Of a stretch of 64,000 nt of DNA, positions 21,569 through 34,255 are shown piece by piece (position 1 is the first letter of the stretch; each line of letters opens with the position of its first letter). The translations under genes and the position numbers were made by a program. The notes under the pieces are model-generated. The model did no database searches. It saw only the letters and a list, made by a program, of their open reading frames with translations, and was not told the origin of the DNA. Source of the stretch: Saposhnikovia divaricata (lineage: Eukaryota > Streptophyta > Magnoliopsida > Apiales > Apiaceae); assembly GCA_036435485.1 (NCBI GenBank), contig CM071598.1, positions 42,918,501 through 42,982,500 on the forward strand. Reading direction: 5' to 3'.

Positions 21569-24500
21569 AAAAGGGATTATGATAGAAGAGACAGTGATAG
21601 GAGGGATAACGATCGTGATCGTAACCCACAGCCTCGAGGGCCAGTAATCAATATGATTTGGGGAGGACCAACAGCGGCCGGCACTACCCGAAACTCTCGA
21701 AAGGCCTATGCCAGAGAAGTGATGCACATCATAGGAGAAGCCCCGAAGCGTGCTAAGACTGAGACAGTGATTGGTTTTGATGATTCAGACCTTGAAGGGG
21801 TGAAATTCCCCCATGACGACCCGTTGGTCATAACTCCTGTAATTGGAAACTCAGAAGTGAAGCGGGTCCTGATAGACAATGGAGCTTCTGTCGATATCAT
21901 GTTTCATGACGCTTTTGTAAAGATGGGGTACCCTGACTCTCAACTAACCCCGACTAACATGCCTATCTACGGGTTTAATGGAGTTGAGTCCAAGGTTGAA
22001 GGGACCATTCAGCTGCCCATGACAATAGGGCAAGAACCTAAGGAAGCCACCCAGATGTTGAATTTTCTAGTGATTAAAGCTGCCTCGACGTACAATGCAA
22101 TCTTGGGGAGGACCGGACTTCATGCATTCAAGGCTGTTGCCTCTACCTATCACATGAAGGTCAAATTTCCAACCAGGAATGGTGTTGGGGAACAGAAAGG
22201 AGATCAGAAAATGGCCAGGAGTTGCTATGTGGCTGCTTTGAGAGCTGATGGAACCGGGGGGCAGGTACTCCCGATTGAAGACATGGATGTCCGTGGTGAT
22301 GATGAACACCGAGGAAAGCCAGTAGAGGACTTAATTCTTATCCCTCTGGAGCTAGGCGACCCTGAGAAGGTGACTTATATAGGAGCCTCTTTGAAAGAAC
22401 CCCTGAAGGGCAAGTTGATAGCATTCTTACAAGAAAATAGTGATGTGTTTTCCTGGACAGCAGCTGATATGCCAGGGATTAATCCCCAACTTATAACTCA
22501 TAGATTGAATGTCGACCCTAATCGGAAGATAATACAACAGAAGAAGAGGAATTTTGCTCCAGAAAGGCAAGAGGCCATTAAGCAAGAAGTGGATAAGCTC
22601 TTGGAGTCTGGTTTTATTGAAGAGATTCAGTTTCCCGAATGGTTAGCAAACCCTGTGATGGTCAAGAAAGCGAATGGGAAGTGGAGGATGTGTATAGACT
22701 TCACTGACCTGAATGATGCATGTCCAAAGGATTGTTTCCCCCTGCCAAGAATAGATATGTTGATAGATGCCACAGCTGGACATGAGATGTTGAGTTTCAT
22801 GGATGGATTCAGCGGCTATAATCAGATTAAGATGCACAAGGATGACATCCCAAAGGTATCTTTTATAACTGACTTTGGTGTTTTCTGCTATCTTGTTATG
22901 GCGTTTGGTCTAAAGAATGCGGGAGCTACTTACCAACGATTGGTGAATAAGATATTCGCCCATCTGATTGGAAAAACCATGGAGGTCTATGTCGATGATA
23001 TGCTGGTTAAAAGCTTTGTCAAAGCGGACCACATTAAACACCTCGGAGAGGCATTTGAAGTGCTGAGGCACCACAAAATGATGTTGAATCCAGCCAAGTG
23101 TGCCTTTGGCGTTGGATCAGGCAAATTTTTGGGTCTGATGGTTTCTAAGAGAGGCATAGAGGCCAACCCCGACAAGATCAAGGCGATCTTAGATATGGAA
23201 CCCCCACGCTCTATAAGAGATGTGCAGAAGTTGACAGGCCGGGTAGCGGCTTTAGGAAGATTCATCTCCAAGTCTGGTGACAAATGCTTGCCTTTCTTTC
23301 AAGCATTGAAGAAGGTGAAAATTTTTGAGTGGACACCTGAGAGCCAAGAGGCCTTTGAGCAACTGAAGAAGTACATAGTTGAAGCCCCGTTGTTGACCAA
23401 ACCAAGTCCTGGGGAGACTCTTTGTCTATACCTGGCGGTATCTGAACAAGCCCTGAGTGCTGTCCTTATTCGGGAAGAGGAGAAAGTCCAGAAACCTATC
23501 TACTATGTGAGCAAAGTGTTGCATGGGGCTGAGTTGAATTACTCACCCATAGAAAAGTTTGCTTTGGCATTAGTAACTGCCTCAAGGAAGTTGCGGCCTT
23601 ACTTCCAGGCACATAAGATTCAAGTTCTGACAAACCAGCAGTTGAGAAACATATTGCATAGCCCTAAGGCCAGTGGAAGGCTAATCAAATGGGCGATTGA
23701 GTTAGGAGAGTTTGATATCACATACAAGCCTCGGACAGCCATCAAGGCTCAGGCATTGGCTGACTTCGTGGTTGAATGCACTATTAACAACCAAGAAGTC
23801 GGGGGGCAAGAGATAATGACTACCCCTGGGGAAGAGAAAAAAGAAGAGGAACTTACACCTGATCTGAAGGAATATTGGGTGCTCTATTTTGATGGAGCAT
23901 CAAAAACAAAATCTAATGGTGCAGGTTTGGTTTTGCAAAGCCCCGATGGGTTCACAGTTGAGTACGCTTTAAAATTGGATTTTCCTACTTCCAACAATGA
24001 GGCGGAGTATGAGGCATTAATAGATGGTTTGGGTTTGGCTAGAATCATGAGGGTCAAAAATCTCAAAGTTTGTGGAGATTCAAGGCTTGTGTATCCCAAG
24101 TAAATGGTGAATTCGAGGCTAAGGATGAGACTATGGCGAAATACCTGAGAGTAGTAAAGGCTGTTATGTCTCAGTTTGAGGAGTGCTATGTTGAACACAT
24201 TCCGAGAGAAGAAAACATTAAGGCTGATGCCCTGTCTAAGTTTGCTTCTTCTGAGATAGAAAATTATGCTGGGAGTGTCTACTTTCAGGTCTTGAAGGCC
24301 CCGACCGTTAACGCAAAGTTAGTGGCACCAATTGATATAGGAGGCTCTTGGATAGATCCTATCAAGGCACACCTTGAGACCGGGTGGCTCCCAGACAATG
24401 CCTTGGAGGCACGAAAACTTTCAGTAAGAGCATTGAGGTATACTTTGATTGAGGGCATTCTGTACAAAAGGTCGTTTGTCATCCCATACTTGAAGTGTCT

Positions 24501-25581
24501 AAGGCCTCAAGAGGCAAGGGAAGCATTGGAGGAAGTTCATGAAGGGATCTGTGGGCAACACTTGGGGGGCAGAGCCCTAGCTCCCAAGATAATTCGTTTA
24601 GGGTTCTATTGGCCGGAGATGTTGGCTGATGCACAAAACTATGTCAAGAGATGTGAGAGATGCCAGAAGCATGCCCCAATTGTGAGGCAACCGCCTGAGA
24701 TGTTAACTTCAATTAACTCTCCCATTCCATTTGCGATGTGGGGGATGGATATACTTGGACCTTTTCCCATGGCTTCAGCACAAAGGAAATTCCTGATAGT
24801 GGCCATTGATTACTTCACTAAGTGGATTGAGGCTAAACCTCTGGCCAAGATAACCACCAAGCAAGTTTTCCAGTTCTTTTGGGAAAACATAATTTGCAGA
24901 TACGGAATCCCACGAATCCTTGTAACAGACAATGGGACACAGTTCAATAATGAAGAGTTCAAGAAGTATTGTGAAGAGAATGCGATTGAGCTCCGTTTTA
25001 CCTCAGTGGCACATCCACAAGCCAATGGGCAAGCTGAGGTAGCTAATCGAATTATCCTTGATGGACTGAAGAAGAGGGTCAAACGCTATAGGAACACTTG
25101 GGTAGTTGAATTGCTGCCCATACTTTGGGCATATCGTACCACTTGTAAGGTAACAACTGGAGCAACCCCATTTTTGCTGGCTTATGGAGCTGAGGCAGTT
25201 GTGCCTTTGGAGACCATGCAAGCATCACCTCGAGTCGAGGCATATGAGCCAGAAACTAATGAAGAATGGATGAGACTTGCCCTTGACTTAATTGACGAGG
25301 TTAGAGATGAAACTAATGCTAGGAATGCTGAATATCAGAAGAGAGCCTCTTTTCATTACAACCAGAGAGTTAAGGAAAGATTCTTTCGACAAGGCGACAT
25401 GGTTCTAAGGAAGATTGAAGCCTCAGGAGTTGGCCAGAAAGGAAAGTTAGCACCAAACTGGGAAGGACCATATCTAGTCAGAAAGGTGTTATGACGAGGA
25501 TCCTACAAGTTAGAAACCTTGGATGGGGTTGAGGTGCCCCGAACTTGGCATGCTGTGAACCTCAAAGTTTATTATGTTTAA
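21569..25581 (+). pseudogene. pol: Gypsy pol (protease, RT, two RNases H, integrase), two lesions
   Basis: Same frame as gag up to 24103. Protease: LIDNGASVDIMF (about 21870-21905). RT: LANPVMVKKANGKWRMCIDF, the YVDDM active site at about 22990, then RNase H (IREEEKVQKPIYYVSK). A second, archaeal-type RNase H starts at YWVLYFDGASK (about 23875). A one-base deletion near 24092 shifts the frame. The rest is read from about 24094 and gives integrase: zinc-binding His and Cys residues (HEGICGQH; CERCQKH), then the DDE core (GMDILGPFP, VTDNGTQF, HPQANGQAEVANR). A TGA at 25492-25494 cuts off the last 28 codons; the ordinary end is TAA at 25579. The enzyme set copies gypsy RNA and inserts the DNA; this copy is broken, though barely. 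Confidence 0.93.
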
Positions 25582-26001
25582 GTTCTTTTGACAAAGGCTT
25601 GGACTTTTATTTATTTATTAGGAATAAGGTTCGAATGAAACCATTATAGAGCATGTTGCTCCCAGTAGGAGATAGAGTATCTATGTAAGGGTTGAACCCA
25701 TCTTATTAATGTCCTTTGACAGCATAATGGAATTTATTCTGTTTTCTCTATTAGTTATTCTTCCTTGTTAAAACAAACGAAAGACGAATGTTGAACCAAC
25801 TTGTGAGTTTAGTACCAGCCCGGAGGCCAAGTACTCGAAAATTCTAAAGTTTAACGAACTATGAGCAAAAACAAGAAAAATGAACAGAAACTAACTGCAT
25901 AAATAGTTAAGTTAGAAGTTACACAAACAAAGGCCCGAAGGCTATCAAGTCAGATGGTGGAAACCAAGAGTTCAGATAAACAAAAGATAAATAAATAAAG
26001 C
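25582..26001 (+). other. Gypsy spacer between pol and the antisense gene
   Basis: No coding sequence. It is where sense pol and the antisense gene converge, so any 3' ends of both transcripts would lie here. Confidence 0.5.
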
Positions 26002-27909
26002 TTAAGGGGCCTTAGGGGCCTCCTTAGCAGGAGAAGCATCCTCAGAGCTAGTGTCAGTAGTGGACCCATCCTCAGCAGAATTAGCAGCACCAGACCAAAC
26101 TAGAGGAAGCTTAGGATCCAAGGCTGAAGTGGTGGCGGTAGCATGCTCTTTGACCAAAGCATCATCCTCCCCGAATAGCTCTTCACTGGAACCAGGCTCA
26201 TGTATCAAGGTACTGGGAAGATGAGGGCTAGGAAAAGCAGAAGGCAAGAATAACCCTGGATGCTGCTTTAGAACTGCTTCAAGGGCTTTGGTCCACTCAT
26301 CAGTAAACTGGCTAGGAAAGAGCATCTCATCATGCTGATCCATGAGAGTCTTGTACTCATCCGAATCCAGATAGTCATCAATCTGCTTCTCCTTGTCATC
26401 CTTCAGAGCAACTAGCTCCGCATGCATCCCAACCATCTCTTCATCCTTTTTCTTTAGCTACTCTTCCAGCTGGTTAATGTGGAGAGTCTTCTTCTGAAAC
26501 TCAGACTCAAAACCTTTGGCCTTCTCCTTCCAGGCTTTGGCTTTATGAACCAAGCTCTGGAAATGGACATTAGCCTGCGTGAAAGGTTAGCATTAAAATC
26601 AAATAATGAATCTAAGCCGTCAAGGTATTGAAAAGACAAAGTTCGAGACTCACCACAGCAATAGCCTGAGCGCCAAGCGACTCTGACTCTCCAATACCTC
26701 CGTTAAGGACCATGTCCTTATAGTCAGGAGTGGTGATTGAGTTCAACGACCAATCCATAGAATGCTTGGTAGAGCCCACCACAGAATCCTGCTTTCTGAA
26801 GCCCCAGCAAGGCCTAAAAACTGTCGACTGGATGTAACCTGGGAGCTCCCCTCCAATCCAGCTATGTCACCATACCTCAGGTCTCCTTTCTGGACCTTGT
26901 GAGGACGTAGAAAAGAAGGCTCCGTATTTTTCCCTCGAGGGTCAGCAGTCCTCTTAGCTCGAGCCATCCTGGAAGTCTCTTCATCAGGAGAAGGCGCAGC
27001 CTCCACAATCAACTTCGCAACTGCAAAAATAAACAAAATCGAGTTGGAATAAATTTAATAAAAAAGTAAATGGCGAAGATTAGTAAGAAAATTACCCCGT
27101 TCAGAAACTCTTGAAAGGTCTACTCTCCTCAGAGATTCCTCGTTTAAAAGGCTTAGGCACGTAATAGAACTGCCATCTGCCTGGGTCAGAATATTATAAG
27201 CGGCCTGTTCCTCGGTATTAAGGACGATTCCCTTAGCACTTCCGTCTGAAACTCTCGAAAAGGTCTGCCTAAATAGAGTGCCCCAATCACCTCCGTCCCA
27301 CTCTAAGTATGCAAACTCATTTTTCCAGCCCGTATTATTATCAGGGATTGACTTGCCATTAAAAAGTGGGGGAACTCTAGGACGGAGTTTAACATATACC
27401 CAGCGAGGGTTCGTGGCAGGACTATTGTAAAATTGAAAATTTTTGCGAAAAAGCGCAATAGATAAAGGGAGTTGTTGTCTGAGACACAAAACCATGAAAC
27501 ATAATATGATCCTCCACGCATTTGGCGGGAGTTGACACAGACTAATTTGAACATCAGCTAAAAGTCTAGGAATGAATTCATGAAACGGAAAGCGGAGACC
27601 AGCTACTAAACTCTCCCTATAAACACACAAAGAATTGGGTTTCCAGTGACAAGGTCTGTCACCTGGCTCAGCTGGGACAAGTTTATAAGGTGACTTGATC
27701 TTAAAAAGTTTGTTATATCTAGTGATTTCCTCAATATCATGATATGAGCTACAGCAGTCATACGCATCTAATTCAGACAAAGAAGGGTAATCGTCTCCAC
27801 GTTGATTTAACATGTCTACTAGAGATGTGTAAGAAGAGCGAATGGTGATCGTACCTTTGGAGGAGGCAGAATTCATTTTTGCAAGAGGGGACTTAGCTTT
27901 GTCCTCCAT
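26002..27909 (-). pseudogene. Antisense spliced gene of the gypsy (Transposase_28-like protein)
   Basis: Runs opposite to gag-pol. Start ATG at 27909. Exon 1 (27909-27096) encodes a region resembling the Pfam 'putative gypsy type transposon' family (PVWYV-like blocks LVAGLRFPFHEFIPRLLADV, LPPNAWRIILCFMVLC, FYNSPATNPRWVYVKLRPR). An intron 27095-27021 has GT...AG ends. Exon 2 (27020-26654) is basic, then SITTPDYKDMVLNGG in another frame. A second intron ends at about 26575, with GTGAGT at its donor. Exon 3 (26574-26002) is a coiled coil (HFQSLVHKAKAWKEKAKGF) with an acidic tail. Lesions: a frameshift around 26820-26870 and a TAG at about 26457. Extra antisense ORFs before the 3' LTR are known in Tat-clade elements; their role is unclear. 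The gene's leader is split by the copia. Confidence 0.75.
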
Positions 27910-27939
27910 TGATGCTCCTGGAAAAAAGGTTTGAAGCTC

Positions 27940-28075
27940 CACTAAAACCCAGAAAATATGAAGATTCGAAGAAATCTTCAAAGAAAACCCAAAAAATATG
28001 AAGATTTGAAGAAATCTTCAAAGAAAACCCAGAAAGTATGAAGGTTTGAAGAAATCTTCAAGGAAAAACCCAGAA
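27940..28075 (-). repeat. Three short direct repeats in the antisense leader
   Basis: About 45-50 bp units built on GAAGATTTGAAGAAATCTTC (plus strand) with AAAACCCAGAAA repeat three times just upstream of the antisense start codon. One unit end gives TTTTTTCCAG before the ATG, a possible splice acceptor. Confidence 0.7.
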
Positions 28076-28144
28076 ACCACCGTGAGGGGGAGGAGCTTCG
28101 CCAAAAAACTCTCGCCGGAAATCGCCTTAAAATAAAAAAGAACT

Positions 28145-29578
28145 TGTTAGGTCCGATAAGATTGTAGAAGGGGGGGGTTGAATACAATCTTTACCTTTTT
28201 AACGAAATTTGTCCGTTAGATAATATTTTAGCAAAGACAAATTTGTGCGGAATTATTTAACACAATTTTTCAAGTTGAATATAACTGTATATTAACTTGA
28301 TGTGGTGTTACAAAATCAGTATAACAACTTATCAAGATGTTAATAACTAATTAGAAAATTCGACATGAACTTTTCTAATTTAGTTAATAATAATCAAGAT
28401 AAGAACTAGGAAACTTAATTCCCTAGTAGTACAAGAATCACAAATAGACAAGTTCTAGCGGATAGAATATTACAAAGATGAAGAACTTGAATTTCTGGGA
28501 ATTGTTTAAGCTTTGGTGTTCTTGGTGTTCTTGAGAGAGAATTCTTTTCTGCTGAATTTTATATTTTCTGCTCTGTTTCTTGGTTATGACTCAATCTGCT
28601 GTGTTCTGTTCTTTTGTATCAGTCATAAGTCTTGCTAGCTTTCTGTAGGATATTTAACTGCTCCAGCATGACTTAAACTGCTTCCAAGACTTAGTTTTTC
28701 TTCATTAAGACTTACACAAACCTCCATTAAGACATAAACCTGGTCGGTATGACTTAATAAAAATTCGGTAAGACTTAAAACAGCTGGCAGGAAGTCGGTA
28801 TGACTTAATCAGGTCGGTAAGACATAATCTTGAATGGCTCGGTAAGACTTAATCTTGAATGGCTCGGTAAGACATACTCTTGAATGGCTCGGTAAGACAT
28901 AATCTTGAATACTGTCGGTATGACTTAATTTAGGTCATACCGAATTTTTCTTCTCCAAGGCATAATTCAACCTTCTTTCTTTAAGTCATATTGATCTATT
29001 TAATTAATTAATGATTAACTAATTCATATTTAATTGATACAATAATTAATTTAATAAATAAATTAATTTCTAGAATTAATTCATTTAATTAAATCAACTA
29101 AATGATTTATATCAATTATAAATGAATTTAATTAAATCTATAAATAATTAATCTAATTCTTACAATCCACTGAAGGTAATAAAGAATTACCACTGACTTG
29201 TGTTGACGTTCGATGTACTGTCTGGTTCATGAACGACTAACATCAATGATGCTTCTTCACTTTTGACTTTAGGTTGTGGTTTGTTTCTTCTCTCAATTCT
29301 CTTGTACTGTAACTGACATTCAAACTATCACTCGAAAAATCTCTGTCACTGTTCCAATGAATCCATTCACTTCAATGCTATACTGGGGCTTGATCAGATT
29401 ACTGAATCGTCTTCCAGTGTACGACATCAAAACTATAGATTGACTTTTCTTCTTTTTTCTGACAGATAATACTTCTTGAGATTCCTGTGACAGTTCATAT
29501 GTATATTTACTTATTACAATTTGGTTTAAGTTGATTAGGATCCTCTAACTACAAATAGGCTGAGTCATATGCCTTTCA
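28145..29578 (-). repeat. 3' LTR of the copia (left copy)
   Basis: 1,434 bp, TG...CA ends. The plus strand holds about 14 copies of AAGACTTAA-, AAGACATAA- or TATGACTTAA-type motifs between 28622 and 28998, several preceded by CTCGGT or GTCGGT. A run of eight G (six in the other LTR) near 28170 differs between the copies. Confidence 0.95.
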
Positions 29579-29592
29579 ATCTCCCCCTATTT
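29579..29592 (-). other. Polypurine tract of the copia
   Basis: ATCTCCCCCTATTT on the plus strand (AAATAGGGGGAGAT in sense) directly precedes the 3' LTR. Two further GGGGGAGA tracts occur in sense at about 31042 and 36362. Confidence 0.85.
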
Positions 29593-29845
29593 GTTTGTTA
29601 GACAATAACAAGCAAATTCCTAGAGGATACCTCAACTAATCCAACTTAACCAAATGAAAGATAAAACTTTAAATGCTAAGTAAATATTAAAAAAAAAAGT
29701 TCTGGTTTATATTTAACATTTGCCAGATTCAAACATGAAAAATAAATACAAGATAGATGATCCTCTAGACTGATCATATGATACAAATTCCTATCAAGAT
29801 TTATCTAAGCTCTAAAGATATAACATGTAGAGCAATTCTTTTTCT

Positions 29846-32800
29846 TCAGTTGTCTTCCCTTCTGAATTCTTCTTCTTCTGGCTCATCTGTGACTTGAAGT
29901 TTCATGTGTAAATCAGAATCAACAAGACGCTCTCTTCTTGATGACAATCCTTGAGGTAAGACTAAAGGAATTCCAAGCTTCTTTCTCAGTTCACCTTGAA
30001 ATTTCTTGTAATCTTTTATATTCGTTTGTGCATAGGATCGAATGTGATCTGCAGCTATTACCTTTTCTTCAGTCAAGAATCCATGATTTCTGAGAGCATA
30101 TTCAGCATATACCAAGTGTTTTGCATGATGTTCATATAACTCATCTGTCTGAAGATTGATTGAATGAAGTACATCTCCCTTAAGAAATTTTACTTGTGGA
30201 GGATCCTTAATCACTTCTGGTCCAGCTCTTTCAGCAAATTCTTTGAACTTCTCATGTAACAACACACCTAGCTCAGAAGATGTTCTTACCTTAGGCCTAA
30301 GTACCCAAATCTCTGTCAGCGATCTGTCATAAAAGAACTGAATAGATACTCTGAAAGTTCCAACTTTATGACAATCCACAAATATTACCAGTTCATCAGA
30401 TTTGGGTTCAAATGCAGTAGTTATCCTGATGACTTCCTTTATATACATATCATGAATTGGATTTGCCAGTTTGAATTCCTCGAGAATTTCTCCAAGACGA
30501 CGATCTTCATAATCAGAACTCTGAGGTGAATCAATTGCTTTTTGAGCACGTTCCCATTTGTCACCGCTCTTTAGTCTGATATATGTCTTTCTCTTCTCAA
30601 CATTTATAGCATGTAATCGTTGTAATGCTTGCTGTTCAGCTTTCTGAAGTTCTTCATTTCGTGCAATTTGCTCTAATGACTTTTGAAGCTTTTCTTCTCT
30701 CATTAGCAAATTAGCTTCCCTCTGAGCAAATAATTCTTCATATTCTTTCTCTGCTTGTTGAGCTTCATATTCAGATGTCACTGGTCCTTCATCTTCCCAG
30801 TGACTAAGATCAGGTTCAGGAAGTTCTTCACCTTGATCAGAGAATTCAAGATCAGCAAAAACATCGAAGTTATCCGGTTCACCCGTGTAATAATAACCTG
30901 TGTTCTTGTCTTGAATTTCTTCTTCAGTTTCTTCAACTACTTTCTTCCTCTTATCTCTCCAATCTTCACTTTGGTCAGATTTTCCAGATTTTCCCTCTCC
31001 CTCTCTTTCTTTAGTTTTATCTTGTGACCCCTTTGATTTCTCCCCCTTAGTTGAGGAATCCTCTACAGATTTATCAGTTGCCCCAGCTTCAGGATCTTGT
31101 TCATCATCATCACCACCCTTACTTGTAAAGAATTCAATTTCTTCATTTGTAGGTTTGCGAGTCTGACTTACAAGATGAAACAGATGTCTTAACCCTTTAG
31201 CCTGGTGTGCATTTTGCTTTTCGATCTGGTCCAGACGAGAATCAGTAGATTCCTAATTGTGCTGTACCTCTGACTGTAGAGTGTCAGCTTTCATGGAAAT
31301 CTCAGAAATTAACATGTCTTGAGCAACAGTAATATCTCCAGAGTCATCAAGTGCCTTTTCATGAGAGAGTTCGAGAGAATCTATCTTCTTGGTGAAAGAT
31401 GTCTTTAAGTAGTTTATCTCCTTCTTGATTCCAGCAAGCTGACTGTTGACAGAAGTGGATGAAGAAGATCGCTCACCCACTTGTGCTCTAAGGAATTCTG
31501 TTTCAGCCTTGCTGACTGCAAGTTATTTCTCTAAAGCAACTATCTTTTCTAATAGTGAGAGAGTGTATGTGTCAGTGTGTGCGCTCACCTGACGTTCACT
31601 TTGAGATCCACTCACCTGAAGTGCATGTGTTTCACTCAATTTTATGGTATTCCTCACATCACTCCTCTCAGATTCCTTAGTTGCTTCCAGATTTGTACCT
31701 GCAGTTAAAATCACCCTAGCCTCCTCTGGGAAGGTCAGTGGTGGTGCAATGGGAGTTCGCAAATCCCCGTCCTTAATCAATTCCACTTGTACATTTTGAT
31801 TTGTAATCTGAATTGCTTCAGTAGTAGATTGATCAAGTTGCCTTCCACTTTCTTCAGTCAAAATTGTGAGTGGAAACTCCCTTGAGGGATCTAGGAATGT
31901 TTCTCCTAGGAGGGGAGATGATGGTTCCATTAAAGTTGGCAGGGAACCAAGATTTCCCTCAGAAGTCTGTGAAGACTCTTCTACCGTAACTATGGTAGGC
32001 ATTGTTTCAGACTCTATGTGCTCTCCTGTCAATGTGTCCCTATTTGCATCATAATCTATTTGTTCTCCCATTGTTAGTAATAACAAAGGGGTTGTGCTTG
32101 ACACATTACAGGATGCCATGGCCCTATGGCGAATTTCAATAGTATCATCCTGTTGAGAGGATGATCCTAGTAACTGTTGCATGGCCATATCAACGTCCAT
32201 ATCTTGTTGAGAAGATACGGATGGGCAGAGCTGTGGGTTCACTCATTATATTTCTTCTTTTCTTTGATCTTTGAAATGGAATTTTCTTTCTGGAGTGAAA
32301 GGTTTTAAGTGATGTTGATTCAGTGTTTGGCTCTAAGACCGGGGTTAGAGATTGCGGTCTTACAATCCCTTGGTCAGCCCTATCAACCACTTGGGTTCCA
32401 GAAATAGATTGAGAAGTAGAAATAGTTTGAGGAACAAAAGACAATACCTGGTCAGCTGATTCTGCGATAGTCTCTGATAAGATAGGTTGATTTAATTCAG
32501 GTTCAGGAACAGATGCAGTTTCTTCCACTGGATGTTCAACAGCAAGTGCAGGTGGCTGAGGAACAATTTGCTGAGCAGGTTCAACTTGTTGATTGCCTTG
32601 ATCTTCAGGTTCAACAAGTATGTTATCCACTGGTGGTTCAGGGTTTTGTTCAGGTTGTTCAGGTTCTGGTACAGGTTCAATGACAGGTAGTTGTATATAG
32701 TTTGACATGTATTGGGTGACAACTACAGGTATGTTTGTGAATTTAGGCTTGTTGCTGTACTCAGTGAACAATCTGGTAGTAGGTTTACCTGACGCCAGTG

Positions 32801-33481
32801 ATTCTCCATTCAGGAATTGGGCTTGGTTTTCTATTTCCACTAGATGATTAAAAATCAATGACAGGAATCTTGGATAATAGCATGATACTTTTTGTCCATT
32901 ATCAAAATTCCTCTTTGCATTAATGATTCTTCTCACCATTGGAACACACAGTAGTCTACCAATATTAATTCTTCGGTTATGTGCAACTGCATATCCAATA
33001 TGCTGCAAGAAGGATGGTAATACCCCGAAGTTCCCTTTAGTAGTATTGGCAAAGACTCTAGCTAATGTGTCAAACAGATAGTCCCATTCCTGAACAAAGT
33101 TCTTTTTATCCAGACAGTTTGATCAGGACTGTCTTGATAGAATACACCATTCAAAAAATTTATCAATTCTTGATCTGATGGTAACTCTTCGAAATTGTCA
33201 GTTGGAAAATTTAAGACCGTATTTATTGTATTTTCATTCACTGTGTACTGATTGTCTCCTACAGAGAAGACAAATGATCTGTTATCATTAGAAATGACAG
33301 CAGTAGTACACATGATTCGCAAAGGTTCAATTTTCAATGGAGCATCCAAGCTCAAAGCAGTGCGAACCAGTGAATTTTCATTTAAAAATCGAATCCACGG
33401 TCGAAAACGTTCAACTGAACATTTTTCTGGATCAAAATAATCGATTAAATTATGTTTAATAATTTCAAATCGATCAGCCAT
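29846..33481 (-). pseudogene. Extra ORF of the copia between pol and the 3' LTR (~1,200 codons)
   Basis: From ATG 33481 (MADRFEIIKHNLIDYFDPEK) a long frame follows pol on the same strand. N-terminal ~270 residues look globular (TALSLDAPLKIEPLRIMCTT, NTINTVLNFPTDNF, NFGVLP..., RRINIGRLLCVPMVRRII) and loosely resemble 'putative plant transposon protein' domains. Next comes a Pro/Glu/Gln-rich linker, a Ser/Thr-rich part, coiled coils (31480-31253; EYEELFAQREANLLMREEKL) and a ~220-residue C-terminal block (VDCHKVGTFRVSIQFFYDRS, KDPPQVKFLKGDVLHSI, GELRKKLGIPLVLPQ). The frame is shared by 33481-33062 and 32242-29846; 33008-32190 is shifted, so two compensating frameshifts occurred. Stops lie at about 31523 and 31253. 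No signal peptide or membrane helix is evident, so 'env-like' is not supported. Function unknown. Confidence 0.75.
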
Positions 33482-33893
33482 TTTAATCAAGATTTAATTT
33501 CTTTGAAAATTTCAGATTTTACAAAATTATGATTTAAAAATTAATTTTTCGAATTAATAAATAATTAAAAATTCGAGAAAATTAAAAGTTGTTGAAAAAT
33601 TCTGAAAAATTCACACAACAATCTCCTTACACACACGAACACACATATATTTTTAGTTTTTGCAAAATCAAAACCAAACTCCCTGAAATTCAGATCGAAA
33701 AATCGATTTTTCGAAAACAAGAACACAAAAAATCGATCCAAATCAGTCGATTAGACTATCGATTTGTAGATAATTAGACAGAGAATCGTTCTAGGTTCTT
33801 GAATCGTGATTTTGATTGAGTTTCAGAGTCGAAAATCGGGCAGAAATTCGACTGTAGTTCGTGTATATATGTATGTATTGCTGAGAGTTTTCT

Positions 33894-34255
33894 GTGACTT
33901 AACACGAGAAAGACTTAAAATGTTAATAAGACTAAACACATTCTATTTGCTACATATATACAAACTGGTAGAATAAGACTTAAATAAAACTAACAAGACT
34001 TAACTAATAAGACTTAACAAATAAGTGAATAAGACTTAATTAAATACAGGTGAATAAGACTTAACTTATATACAGACAAGACTTAAAAAATATATATATA
34101 AATTATAATCGATTATGACTTAATGTTAACAGACTAGAGAATATGACTTAATTTTAGAAAAAAACTCGGTAAGACTTAACCTGTTTAAGTCATACCGATT
34201 TTCTTGTAAGTCATATTGATAGTTTTTTTCTAATTTTAAGTCATATTTACTTTAA
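33894..34255 (-). promoter_or_regulatory. AAGACTTAA / TATGACTTAA motif array in the copia spacer
   Basis: About 15 copies of AAGACTTAA or TATGACTTAA (plus strand) lie between the end of pol and the start of the extra ORF. The right edge (TAAGTCATACCGATTTTC then AAGTCATATTGAT) closely resembles the right edge of the motif cluster in the LTRs (AGGTCATACCGAATTTTTC ... AAGTCATATTGAT). The spacer 34256-34632 is otherwise AT-rich with no gene. Confidence 0.65.

Noticed and set aside
23884..25221. Minus-strand frames of 65-104 codons inside pol
   Set aside because: Shadows of the strongly coding plus-strand pol frame.
29846..33481. Viral envelope gene in the copia
   Set aside because: No signal peptide, membrane segment or Cys pattern of a surface protein could be seen.
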